From assembly GCA_014360685.1 (NCBI GenBank), contig JACIXB010000011.1, positions 1 to 64,000 of the forward strand: a DNA stretch of 64,000 nt. The letters run 5' to 3'. Source of the DNA: Actinomycetota bacterium (GTDB lineage Bacteria; Actinomycetota; Geothermincolia; Geothermincolales; RBG-13-55-18). Made by a program: the position numbers and the translations under genes. Positions 26,045 to 34,847 of this stretch are shown one piece after another. Numbering within the stretch: position 1 is the stretch's first letter; the number at the start of each line of letters is the position of its first letter. Below the pieces are notes generated by a model. It saw only the letters and a list, made by a program, of their open reading frames with translations. It was not told the DNA's origin and made no database searches.

Positions 26045-26752
26045 ATGGAGGAATCTTCCATGTACGAGAAGGAGGATCTTCTGGAGGTCAGGAAGGTGAG
26101 CAAGACCTTCCGTTCGGGATCGGCCGAGGTTAAAGCGGTTGATGAAGCCAGCTTCAGGGCCCAAAAGGGAGAGGTCACGGTCATCCTGGGGCCCTCGGGC
26201 TCCGGAAAGACCACCCTCCTCTACCTCATCGGCTCCCTGGAGAGGCCGGATGCGGGGGAGATAAACGTGTTCGGGGAGGACATCTGCAGGCCGGACGCCG
26301 ACCTCGTATCCTACCGTAGAAAAAGGGTGGGGTTCGTCTTCCAGACGTTCAACCTCATCCCCTCCCTCACCGCCCTGGAAAACGTGACCCTCCCCATGGA
26401 CCTGGACGGGGTCCCAGCCGGTGAACAGCGGCGCCGGGCCGAGGAGCTCCTTGCGGGCATGGGCATCGAGGGGCGCCTGCTCCGGGCCAGGGCCAGCCGC
26501 CTGAGCGGTGGTGAGAAACAGCGGGTGGCCATCGCCCGCGCATTGGCCAACGATCCCGACCTCATCCTGGCCGACGAGCCCACGGGCAACCTAGACTCGG
26601 CCACCGGCCGCGTGGTGGTGGACATCCTGACCGGGCTGGCCAAACGGGAGGGGAAATGCGTGATCATCGTGACCCACGACGAGGGCATGCTGCGGGCGGC
26701 GGACTGGGCCTACCAGATGCGGGACGGCCAGTTGAGAGGGATCGAGATTTAA
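26045..26752 (+). CDS. ABC transporter ATP-binding protein, LolD/MacB type
   Basis: A 235-aa ATPase. Walker A is GPSGSGKTT, the Q-loop is VFQTFNLIP, the signature is RLSGGEKQRVAIARAL, Walker B is DLILADEPTG, and the switch histidine is in VIIVTHD. Sequence type is that of LolD/MacB/FtsE, matching the FtsX-type permease encoded 9 bp upstream. Two ATPases plus two permeases would assemble. The true start may be M6 (MYEKED). Confidence 0.95.
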   Translation: MEESSMYEKEDLLEVRKVSKTFRSGSAEVKAVDEASFRAQKGEVTVILGPSGSGKTTLLYLIGSLERPDAGEINVFGEDICRPDADLVSYRRKRVGFVFQTFNLIPSLTALENVTLPMDLDGVPAGEQRRRAEELLAGMGIEGRLLRARASRLSGGEKQRVAIARALANDPDLILADEPTGNLDSATGRVVVDILTGLAKREGKCVIIVTHDEGMLRAADWAYQMRDGQLRGIEI

Positions 26753-27126
26753 GGTGAGCCGGAATCCATGGATCGGTTTCGAGGCCACCGAGCTGCGGTT
26801 GAGACATCACGGTCCGCCGAGTAGTGCTCGAAGCAATCGTGGGAGAGTTGTGGTACGGGATCGCGAGACCGGGGCACGTTCCGCGGCGGAGGTTCCGCGC
26901 GGGCAAGGCACGCGATAACGAGAAAGCGGGGTTTAAGAGGCGGAGCGGCGAGGAGACCGCGAGCCAGATGGGAGAAGCTGGAAAGGGAATACCAGCGGGA
27001 ATGGAAGAGGATGGACAGCAAATGGTAAGCCGGACATTCGACGGCCAAACCATAAGAAACCCGGCCCGGAAGCGGACCGTCGAAATAGAGGGCCCGATAG
27101 AGGGCCGAAAAAGGAGGTGAAGGTGG

Positions 27127-27888
27127 ATGGACACGGGAAACGGTGGTCGGGAAGCCAGCCAAACGCCCCAGGAGGCCTCCGGTTCGAGCGCTCACCAGGC
27201 GCCCCCGGAAAGACCCGTCGAGGGTGCGCCTTCCGCGCCCGGGGCCTCGCCGCAGGAAACGGCGGAAGGCGCGGCGTTTCCCGCCTCTGAAGCACGGCCT
27301 GGCGTGGAAACCGTTGCCCCGGAAGGACAAGCCGGGATCCCAGGCGGAAGGCCTGGAGGGTGGTTCGGGCGCCACAAGGTACTTACGGGCGTACTCGCCG
27401 GTCTGGTAACCATAGCCCTCCTCGGAGGAATGTTCGCCATCGGCTACGCCGTGGGCAGGCCGAACCGCAAGGAGCCGGTGCCCGCGGTACCCGGGTATGG
27501 GAGGCCCTGGAGGGAATCCCGGCCCCTCCAGCCTTATCCTCGTCCCAGGGAGCAAATGGAAACCCGCCCCGAAAGGACGAGGGTCCTGCAGGAAGCGCGG
27601 GACGAGCTCCTTGAGCTGGCCGCCTCAGAGCTGGGGATGTCCCCCGGGGAGCTCGAGGACCGGCTGGAGGATGGGGAGACCCTCGCCGACCTGGCGGAGG
27701 AGAAGGGGCTCTCCACCGAGGAGTTGGTGGACACGCTGGCCTCGCGAATAGAGGAGATCGCCGACCGGCTGGCCTCGGAGGGAACCCTCACCGCATCCCA
27801 GGCGGAGGCGGTGAAATCACGCGCCGAGGCCATGGCCTTCCTCTTCGTGCACGGAGGCCTGCGCGCCAGGCGGGGACCGTGGAGGTGA
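27127..27888 (+). CDS. Hypothetical single-pass membrane protein with LysM-like helical domain
   Basis: A 253-aa protein with AAGGAGGTGAAGG upstream. The N-terminus is disordered and Pro/Glu/Ala-rich (1-77). One transmembrane helix (about 85-108) follows, then a Pro/Arg-rich linker, then a helical domain (about 150-245). It contains the pattern SELGMSPGELEDRLEDGETL and LADLAEEKGLSTEELVDTLA, seen in many uncharacterised actinobacterial and firmicute exported proteins. It ends in ARRGPWR. It is 374 bp after the ABC genes, and that gap shows no gene. Confidence 0.75.
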   Translation: MDTGNGGREASQTPQEASGSSAHQAPPERPVEGAPSAPGASPQETAEGAAFPASEARPGVETVAPEGQAGIPGGRPGGWFGRHKVLTGVLAGLVTIALLGGMFAIGYAVGRPNRKEPVPAVPGYGRPWRESRPLQPYPRPREQMETRPERTRVLQEARDELLELAASELGMSPGELEDRLEDGETLADLAEEKGLSTEELVDTLASRIEEIADRLASEGTLTASQAEAVKSRAEAMAFLFVHGGLRARRGPWR

Positions 27889-28096
27889 GAATCCGGGGCA
27901 GGACCGGTTCAGGGAGTCGCGGAGGCGGGCGCCCCGCCCACTATTCATCACGTCTCGCCCAGGATCGCCGGCGCCAAGGATAGGGGGTTCCGAAGGCGGC
28001 ACCCGTCCTCGGAATCATGACGACGCCGGACGACAGGGAAGAACGAACGGGAAGAGGCTGCGCGTCACGGACTCTCCCCACGCACCCCCCTGATGG

Positions 28097-28123
28097 ATGC
28101 GGCCGTCCCACGGGCGGCCGCAT
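28097..28123 (+). terminator. Hairpin upstream of argS, possible terminator
   Basis: ATGCGGCCG (28097-28105) pairs perfectly with CGGCCGCAT (28115-28123) around a 9-base loop, followed by TGCCTTT. It lies in the 401-bp gap between the membrane-protein gene and argS. It may end the upstream transcript or attenuate argS. No T-box sequence was found nearby. Confidence 0.4.
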
Positions 28124-28289
28124 TGCCTTTCCCGCCCGCCGGAATAGGAAGCGGCCTTGCCGTACACATGGCGAGGATCTTTCACACGAGCCAACGGGAA
28201 GGGACCGTTTTCCATTAAAATATATGAACATGGGTCGATCACCCGACCGTGTCCCGGTCCGGGAACATACCGAGAAGGAAGAGAGCGCA

Positions 28290-29987
28290 TTGATCGTCAA
28301 GGAGCTGCGGGAGATCATCGAGGAGTCCCTGGTGGAGGCAGCGAAGGCGGGGGAGATCCCTGACCCGGGAGGAGTGGAATACGTCCTGGAGCGCCCCCGC
28401 CACAAGGCCCACGGGGACTGGGCCACCAACGCGGCCCTGGTCCTGGCCAGCCGGGCGGGACGCAACCCGCGGGAGATCGCCGCCGCGTTGGTTCCCCACC
28501 TGGAAGAAAGAGCCTGCCGTCCCGGGAAAGGCCGCGATTATCCCGTGCTCAGCGCCGTGGAGGTGGCCGGCCCAGGCTTCATCAACTTCACCCTGGACCG
28601 CGACCGCGTTCTGCTCGAACTCATGCGGGTGGCCGGGGAGGGCGAGTCCTACGGGCGCTGGAACCTGGGCGGGGGGCTCCCCGTGCTGGTGGAGTTCGTC
28701 TCCGCCAACCCGGTGGGCCCGCTGCACGTGGGGCACGGACGCTGGGCCGCCCTGGGCGACGCCCTGTGCAACCTGCTGGAGGCGGTGGGATACGACGTGG
28801 ACCGGGAATTCTACCTTAACGACTACGGGACCCAGATGGAGGTCTTCGCCGCCTCCGTGGAGGCCCGCTACCTGGAGCTGGCCGGGAGGGAGGTGGAATT
28901 CCCCGCCGAGGGATACCACGGCTCCTACGTGATGGACATCGCCCGGGTCCTCATGGAGGAAGACGGCGGCAAGCTGGTGGACGCCCCGCCGGAGGAGCGG
29001 CGGGCCGAGCTGGGAGAGAGAGCCTACCGCCTCATGCTCGAGAGGATAAGGGAATCCCTGGACAATTTCGGGGTCCGGTTCGACAACTGGTTCAGCGAGA
29101 GGGAGCTGCACGCAAGCGGGGCGGTGCTGGAGGAGATCCGCAGGCTACGGGAGGAAGGCCTGGCCTACGAGAAAGACGGCGCGGTGTGGATGGCAACCTC
29201 GCGCTTCGGGGACGACAAGGACCGGGTACTGCTGCGCAGCAACGGGGCGCCCACCTACTTCGCCGCCGACATCGCCTACCACCTGAACAAACTTTCCAGG
29301 GGATACCGGCACCTCATCAACATCTGGGGCGCCGACCACCACGGCTACGTGCGCCGCATGCAGGCCGCCCTGGAGGCCAAGGGTTATCCGGGGGTCCTGG
29401 AGGTCATCCTGGGCCAGCTGGTGAACCTGAAGCGCGGAGGCGAGCCGGTGCGCATGTCCAAGCGCACCGGGGAGATGGTCACCTTCGACGAGCTGGTGGA
29501 GGAGGTAGGAAGAGACGTGGCCCGCTACCTCTTCCTCACCCGCAGCCAGGACACCGCGCTGGACTTCGACATCCAGCTGGCCGTCCAGGAGAGCATGGAA
29601 AACCCGGTCTACTACGTGCAGTACGCCCACGCGCGCATCTGCAGCATCCTCCGCTACGGACTGGGTAGAGGCGTGGAGTTGAGCGAGGAGATACCCGACC
29701 TCCAGACCCTCCGGCGGCTGGGCGAGGAGGAGGAGATGGACCTGGCCCTGAAGATATTCGAGTTCGAGGAGCTCATCCGCGACGCCGCCCTGGACCGCGC
29801 GCCCCACCGGCTGACCCGTTACCTCGAGGAGCTGGCCGCCGCCTTCCACCTCTTCTACAACCGGCACCGGGTGATCAGCGACGACGCCGAGCTCACCGCG
29901 GCCCGCCTCTTTTTGGTGCGCTGCACCCTCCAGGTGCTGCGCAACGGCCTCTCCATCCTGGGGGTCTCCGCCCCGGAAAGCATGTGA
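28290..29987 (+). CDS. argS: Arginyl-tRNA synthetase
   Basis: A 565-aa class I synthetase. The N-terminal additional domain (about 1-105) holds HKAHGDWATN. The HIGH-like motif is LHVGHGR (about 146-152) and the KMSKS-like motif is VRMSKRTGE. A C-terminal anticodon-binding helical domain ends at SILGVSAPESM. It charges tRNA-Arg. The start is a TTG (IVKELREIIEE follows) with AAGGAAGAG upstream; the frame stays open some 90 codons earlier but that part looks non-coding. Confidence 0.97.
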   Translation: MIVKELREIIEESLVEAAKAGEIPDPGGVEYVLERPRHKAHGDWATNAALVLASRAGRNPREIAAALVPHLEERACRPGKGRDYPVLSAVEVAGPGFINFTLDRDRVLLELMRVAGEGESYGRWNLGGGLPVLVEFVSANPVGPLHVGHGRWAALGDALCNLLEAVGYDVDREFYLNDYGTQMEVFAASVEARYLELAGREVEFPAEGYHGSYVMDIARVLMEEDGGKLVDAPPEERRAELGERAYRLMLERIRESLDNFGVRFDNWFSERELHASGAVLEEIRRLREEGLAYEKDGAVWMATSRFGDDKDRVLLRSNGAPTYFAADIAYHLNKLSRGYRHLINIWGADHHGYVRRMQAALEAKGYPGVLEVILGQLVNLKRGGEPVRMSKRTGEMVTFDELVEEVGRDVARYLFLTRSQDTALDFDIQLAVQESMENPVYYVQYAHARICSILRYGLGRGVELSEEIPDLQTLRRLGEEEEMDLALKIFEFEELIRDAALDRAPHRLTRYLEELAAAFHLFYNRHRVISDDAELTAARLFLVRCTLQVLRNGLSILGVSAPESM

Positions 29988-30280
29988 GGACTCGCGGAAA
30001 CCGTGCCCGCGCCCAGGGGTGAAAAGCCTGCTTCACGGATCCCCGGACTAGCGCCCATCACTTCTTCCGCCGCCGGAAGAGGAGCCAGGGATGGAGACGC
30101 CTGCGCTACCGTCCTCCAGGCGTCACGAAAGCCTGTCCAGGCATGAAGAACGCCGCCGTGTCCGCCAGGTCGCAGGAAAAAGGTCAATACGGGCTCGAGC
30201 AGGCCCAACCATGGGAACCGAAACCTTGATCGGAATAGACGACCGAAAAACGGCCAGTACGGGCGCAACAGGTAACGGCC

Positions 30281-31093
30281 TCACAGCCTCTCGAGGATCC
30301 AGCTCACGGCCCTTTCCATGGCCTCGGCGTGGTGCCTTAACTTGTGGCCCCCACCGGGGACGATGTAGAGCTCCTTGGGTTCCTTCGCCGCCTCGTAGAG
30401 GAGGCGGGCCTCGCCCACGGGCACCGTCTCGTCCTCCGAACCGTGGACGATGAGCAAGGGAGTGGGGGAAACCCGGGACACCACCTCCACCGGACGGCAG
30501 GCGCGCATCCCCTGGTAATATCCTTCCTCCGAGGGAGGGAAGGACGGGTCCCGGATGATACCGATGCGCCGGGCGTGGGCGATGAAGCCCCCTATGCCCT
30601 CCCGTGTGATGAGGTGGGCGAAGTCCGCCGGCGAGGACACGGAGACCAGGGCCCGCAATCCCGGCCGGCGCGCCGCACAGACGATGCTCACCGCGCCCCC
30701 GCCGCTGAAGCCCATCAGGGCCACGCGGACGGGATCGCACCCCTCGAAGGCATCTCGCCCCGACGTGGCCTTCTCGAGGATCGTGGTAAGATCTTCCATC
30801 CACCCGGGAAGGGAGAAATCGCCCCCCGATTCCCCGGTGCCCCGGAAATTGAAGATGCAAGCGGCCGCCCCTCTCCCCAGGAAACGCTCCGCCAGCGCCT
30901 CGTAGCCCGGGTCCCCGGGCAGCGCCGGCTCCCCGCTGGGGATTCCGTGGCAGAAGATGACCAGGGGTACCGGTCCCCTTGCGGTAGGCAGGAGCACCTT
31001 GCCCTTCAACACCACGCCGGATGCCGTCAGCTCAAAATCCCGCGTTTCCACTTCCGCCTTCCGCCCTCCATTAAAATGTGCCTGATCCGTCAT
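30281..31093 (-). CDS. Alpha/beta hydrolase
   Basis: A 270-aa hydrolase. The oxyanion loop is FCHGIPSGE, the nucleophile elbow is GFSGGGAV, the acid is D in HGSEDETVP, and the histidine is in GGGHKLR. It is probably an esterase or peptidase with a cytoplasmic location. The chosen ATG (MTDQAHF) has no ribosome site; TATATT lies about 7 bases upstream, so the transcript may be leaderless. A longer frame would translate through a family-A repeat and is rejected. Confidence 0.87.
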   Translation of the reverse strand: MTDQAHFNGGRKAEVETRDFELTASGVVLKGKVLLPTARGPVPLVIFCHGIPSGEPALPGDPGYEALAERFLGRGAAACIFNFRGTGESGGDFSLPGWMEDLTTILEKATSGRDAFEGCDPVRVALMGFSGGGAVSIVCAARRPGLRALVSVSSPADFAHLITREGIGGFIAHARRIGIIRDPSFPPSEEGYYQGMRACRPVEVVSRVSPTPLLIVHGSEDETVPVGEARLLYEAAKEPKELYIVPGGGHKLRHHAEAMERAVSWILERL

Positions 31094-31136
31094 CTCAACA
31101 ATATAAACAAACCCGCCAACAACACAAACAGATCTT

Positions 31137-31211
31137 GGGGTCAGTCCCTTTCCCTTTCCGGACCCTTGCACGGTGTCAAACAGATTTGGGGGTCAGTCCC
31201 TTTCCCTTTCC
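31137..31211 (-). repeat. Dispersed repeat family A, pair 3
   Basis: GGGGTCAGTCCCTTTCCC occurs at 31137 and 31189 on the plus strand, which is the minus orientation of the family, offset 52 bp. Each copy is followed by TTTCCGG and CCCTTGCACGGTG. The pair lies 44 bp upstream of the alpha/beta hydrolase start. The stretch 31212-31594 holds no gene. Confidence 0.9.
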
Positions 31212-31594
31212 GGGCCCTTGCACGGTGACCGGACAGGCTAAACACCGGACCTGCAAAGAAGGATCGTGAGGCTAAATGTCCCTCCTCCGCAACCTCTCTC
31301 CCAAGGGCCTACCGGGCATTTGGCGGAGCTCACCCCCGGAACCCTGGTTGGAAAAACCAGACAATTTCGAGAGTTCCCAACCTGGATGCGCCCGGGAGGA
31401 AGGGCTTAGCATTTAGGATGGCGTTTCGGAGACATTAGAGCCTATGGAGCGGTATGAGCAAGCCCCGCATTTCCAGAAGGAGAACGAGAGACCGAGAAAT
31501 ACGCGACATGGAACTGGTGGAGCGAGATCAGCCATCCCTTCCTTTCCGGAAGAGGGTACGGTAAAGGCCGTCGCCAGTTGATCTTCCTATCTAT

Positions 31595-31631
31595 ATACCC
31601 CTTAGGGTATCAAAATTCAAGACCTGACCCC
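31595..31631 (+). repeat. Dispersed repeat family B, copy B2
   Basis: ATACCCCTTAGGGTAT followed by a short linker and GACCTGACCCC. It overlaps the 3' end of apgM: on the minus strand it encodes the final residues GVRS and the TGA stop of that gene. Confidence 0.9.
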
Positions 31632-32837
31632 GTAAGGGGCGCGGCGGGAGAAATATAAAACCAGGGGCATGAGGTCCTCCCCCCGCAGTTGCCCCATGCC
31701 GCCCCCTGCGGCGCTGACCTCGTCGAACCTCCGTACCGCATCCTTCCTCACCGTGGGGGCGTGAAAGAGCACCGGAACGGGGTCGCCCCCATGGATGACG
31801 CGGGGGTCGCGGGTGGTGGGGGTGGAGTGGTCGCAGGTGACCAGGGTGAGAACCTCGGGAGAAAAGACCAACCCCGCATGGTTGCTTAGGGCGCGATCCA
31901 TGGCCTCGATGACCTCCGCCTTCCCCCGGGGATCCCCGGCGTGGGCGGCCTCGTCAGCGTGTTTCGTGTGTACGAAAGCGAAATCCCCGCCCTCCCGAAA
32001 CCATTCCCGCACGGCGCCCAGTTTAACGTCCAGGTCGGCTCCGGCTTCCTTTCCCCCCATGACCATGACCCGCATGCCCAGAAACGACCCCATGCCCCGG
32101 AAACACGGGGTGGAAACCACCGCCGCCGCTGCCATTCCGTAACGGTCATGGAAGGAGAGCGGGGACATAGCCCGCGAGGGCCATTTCATGATCAGGCCCG
32201 CCCGGTAACCTCCCAACCCGGCCTTTCCCGCCACTGCCACTTCCGCTCTATCCTTGAACTCGCGCAGGAGGCGCACCGTGCGCACCGTGTCCCCGTCCTC
32301 CTCCCATCCCGGCTGGGGCGCGATCTCCCCCACCGGGAGGTGATGCAGGAAGGGGTCGGAGGGCAGGATGTGGGGCGACCCCTTTTCCACCACGGCCAGG
32401 AACTCTATGTTTCCCACGTAATGTAGCCCCACCCCCGGCGGGGCCGCGGCTTCCAGGTCCTCCCCGCAGCGGGCGCAGAACTCGGCCGCGGCGGATACGT
32501 TCTCATCAGCCACGTACACGTCGCCGCCCCTTCGGGTCACCGGTACCAGGTTGAACATGAAGAGGGCGTCCCCCTCCCGGCAGGGAACCCCCTCGGACAG
32601 CGCGTGGAAGTAAGCGCGTCCCGGGTACTCCTCGGGGGAGAAGCCGAACATCCTCCAGTGGGCTACCTCGCTGGAGGGGCACACCCCGGGGTCCAGGGTG
32701 TACATTAACGCGCAGCATCCCTCCTCCGCCAACCGATCCAGGCTAGGAGTGGATGCGGCCTGGAGCGGTGTCATCCCGCCGAGCTCCGGATGAGATATAT
32801 CCGCCAGACCGTCCAGGACCAGGAAGAGGACTTTCAT
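31617..32837 (-). CDS. apgM: 2,3-bisphosphoglycerate-independent phosphoglycerate mutase, archaeal type
   Basis: A 406-aa alkaline-phosphatase-superfamily enzyme. It opens with VLFLVLDGLAD, where D8 is a metal ligand, then PSSEVAHWRMFG with the likely phosphorylated serine. FVHTKHADEAAHAGD and TCDHSTPTT provide further metal ligands. It interconverts 2- and 3-phosphoglycerate. The archaeal-type ApgM is also found in some deep-branching bacteria. The C-terminus normally ends near a YG motif; here YG is followed by VRS and a stop supplied by a family-B repeat. No glycolytic neighbour is present. Confidence 0.9.
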   Translation of the reverse strand: MKVLFLVLDGLADISHPELGGMTPLQAASTPSLDRLAEEGCCALMYTLDPGVCPSSEVAHWRMFGFSPEEYPGRAYFHALSEGVPCREGDALFMFNLVPVTRRGGDVYVADENVSAAAEFCARCGEDLEAAAPPGVGLHYVGNIEFLAVVEKGSPHILPSDPFLHHLPVGEIAPQPGWEEDGDTVRTVRLLREFKDRAEVAVAGKAGLGGYRAGLIMKWPSRAMSPLSFHDRYGMAAAAVVSTPCFRGMGSFLGMRVMVMGGKEAGADLDVKLGAVREWFREGGDFAFVHTKHADEAAHAGDPRGKAEVIEAMDRALSNHAGLVFSPEVLTLVTCDHSTPTTRDPRVIHGGDPVPVLFHAPTVRKDAVRRFDEVSAAGGGMGQLRGEDLMPLVLYFSRRAPYGVRS

Positions 32838-33253
32838 GCCCTTATCTCCTTTCCTTTAATTACCAATAGGGCATGCTCGGGCCGCTGACCGCCGGACAGC
32901 ATCCTTACGCCACCTTCCACCCAAACCCGAGGGGTTCGCTTTCAACCTCACACGCCGGGGTAATCCATGGCCATTTCCGGTGTGTTGAACCCCCTTCAAA
33001 CCCACCGTCTGGAGGTAGTTTGGCGACGCTCTATGGTCGCGTACCGCCTTGACGCATCGATATCATGTGCCCGTCACGCACGCACACCGTGCCGCCCATC
33101 GTCCCCATCCATGCTTCTTCCGCTTCATCCCCCCACAGGGTTCACTTTCCAACATGCGCACCCCCGGGAGCCCTTACCGATCCCGGCGCGCCGATCCCCT
33201 CGAAAAGCATCTCAATCATGGTCCCCCGGCGCGGAACATAGCCCCGTGATTCA
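32838..33253. other. Intergenic region without recognisable gene
   Basis: 416 bp between apgM and the PP-loop-like gene. Both flanking genes are on the minus strand, so it should carry the apgM promoter. No motif or credible open frame was identified. Confidence 0.5.
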
Positions 33254-34057
33254 CTACCCCGCGGGCAGGTTATCCATTACCTCCCACACCAAAGCCTGGT
33301 AATCCGCCTCACCCCGCTCCATGATCTCCGAGAGGATGCGCACGGTGACCGGGACCAGGTACTCGTCCAAGTAGGTGCGCAACCTCTCCCGGTCGAGCGA
33401 AACACCGCCCTCCCGGTCCAAGTAGTTTCCGGAAAGCACGCAAGAGGGCTGTTCCACCCCCTCCCTCCACTCTCCCACCAGGGAGGCCATCTCCTCCTCG
33501 TCGTCCAGCCCGAGGATGGGAAGTTCCAAGCGTACCCCGAAGGCTTCCGCCACCCGGGCGTAGGCGGCCACCGCCTCAGGTCCCTGGTTGACCTTCTCCC
33601 GCCCTGCGTGCCCCAACCTCTCCCCGGCCACCAACGTATTGATCTCCAGCCGGCGGCAGAGGGGGATGCGCAGGGCGTGGAGGTACATGTGGCATCCCAG
33701 GCATATGTGCCACGGACCGTAACGCCGGGAAAGGACGGAGTTGACCCTCCCCACGGTGGCCCGCCACCAAGACGGGGAGCCCAGAACCACGGGCTCCTCC
33801 ACCGCCACGCCCTCATTTTTCAGCAACCCAACCAGGCGTTCGACGTTCCTGCGCAGGGAATCCAGGTCCCCGTACTCGGTGCCCGTGTAGGCCAAGGTGG
33901 GAAGGACGCGGCTTATCCTTCCCTCGCGGGCAAGGGTCACGGCCGCCCCCACGCTGTCCCTTCCGGCCACCTCCACAACCGCGTCGCAGGTCCCCGGCCG
34001 GGGCAGTCCCCGCGAGGGGATCACCTGGTCCCCCAAGTGGTATTTCGGTGACTCCAT
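33254..34057 (-). CDS. PP-loop-like (adenine nucleotide alpha-hydrolase fold) protein
   Basis: A 267-aa protein. The segment VVEVAGRDSVGAAVTLAREG (about 27-46) resembles the PP-loop SGGxDS of ATP pyrophosphatases, but the first serine and glycine are replaced (AGRDS). A segment LPTLAYTGTEYGDLDSLRRNV follows. Later, ICLGCHMYLHALRIPLC (C119, C122) and VAGERLGHAGREKVNQ look like the metal/substrate region of thiouridylase- or QueC-type enzymes. Function is unknown; an ATP-dependent modification of a nucleoside or small molecule is likely. Loss of the first SGG residues may mean altered chemistry. Confidence 0.6.
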   Translation of the reverse strand: MESPKYHLGDQVIPSRGLPRPGTCDAVVEVAGRDSVGAAVTLAREGRISRVLPTLAYTGTEYGDLDSLRRNVERLVGLLKNEGVAVEEPVVLGSPSWWRATVGRVNSVLSRRYGPWHICLGCHMYLHALRIPLCRRLEINTLVAGERLGHAGREKVNQGPEAVAAYARVAEAFGVRLELPILGLDDEEEMASLVGEWREGVEQPSCVLSGNYLDREGGVSLDRERLRTYLDEYLVPVTVRILSEIMERGEADYQALVWEVMDNLPAG

Positions 34058-34159
34058 GTCCTAACGGCCCTCAAACCCACGTCCTTCCGGCCCCTGGTTC
34101 GTCGTCTTCCATTATCCCCACAACGGAGAAAGCTTGAAACTGGCCGGCGATTCCGACCT

Positions 34160-34207
34160 GACAGAAATACCCCGTGACGCCCGGACAGAAATACCCGGTG
34201 ACGCCCG
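34160..34207 (+). repeat. Tandem 24-bp duplication
   Basis: The 24-bp unit that starts GACAGAAATACCCCGTGACG at 34160 recurs directly at 34184 with one change. It lies in the 790-bp gene-free stretch 34058-34847 upstream of the MoxR gene. Confidence 0.7.
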
Positions 34208-34390
34208 GATCTTCTTTGAGAAAGCGATTCAGTTGGTCACTCGGTCGTTTCCTCCAAACCTCAAGGGTGATAAGAACCTGTTCCTCACCAACCGAGGTCA
34301 CGGGCGCGACGCTCTTTGATCCCCCCGGCTGCTTCTTGCCACCGCATTCCCTAGTCCCGATGTCGGGGTTTATTTGTTCGCCGTATCTCT

Positions 34391-34533
34391 ATACCCCCAT
34401 GGGTATCAAATTTTAAGGCCTGACCCCAAAGGCGAAGGCGTCGTTGTGTCTCAACATCGTTGCTCCTAATCTCGATATTAGGAATTGAGGCCTTTAAAGG
34501 TCGAGCCCCACCCGTTCCGGGGTCAGGTCTTGA
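34391..34533. repeat. Dispersed repeat family B, inverted pair B3 and B4
   Basis: B3 (34391-34427, plus) has ATACCCCCATGGGTAT then GGCCTGACCCC. B4 (34519-34533, minus, partial) has GGGGTCAGGTCTTGA. The pair faces inward across about 90 bp that contains the palindrome CTAATCTCGATATTAG (34466-34481). Upstream of the MoxR gene, GGACTCCCGCCTGA-like units recur around 34605-34680. Confidence 0.75.
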
Positions 34534-34847
34534 GGGGAGGGGCTGGTGAAGGGTAACCGCGAGCCGCTCCATATCGGAGGGGAATCGGAGGGAAACGGCC
34601 GGACCGGACTCCCATCTGGAGGGAGGCCGCAGCGGAGAGGTCGGACTGAACTCCCGCCTGACTGGACTCCCGCCTGAAGAAGGACCGGAACGAAACGGCC
34701 GGCCGGGATGCCCGGGAGAGAACAACCGGTGAAGCGATGAAGCGAGCCGCAAGGGTTCAATACCGGTTGCGGGAGACGGCCTTCATTTCGAGGAACGCCC
34801 AGCGGGGCGAGAACACAGGCCCGGAAGGGTAGGAAGGGAAGCGCGAC

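Noticed and set aside
28017-28289. N-terminal extension of argS
   Set aside because: Upstream codons have no similarity to ArgS and cross a hairpin; the TTG at 28290 has a ribosome site and matches the family's N-terminus.
31094-31171. Longer start of the alpha/beta hydrolase at 31171
   Set aside because: The extension translates part of a family-A dispersed repeat and has no ribosome site; the conserved protein begins at 31093.
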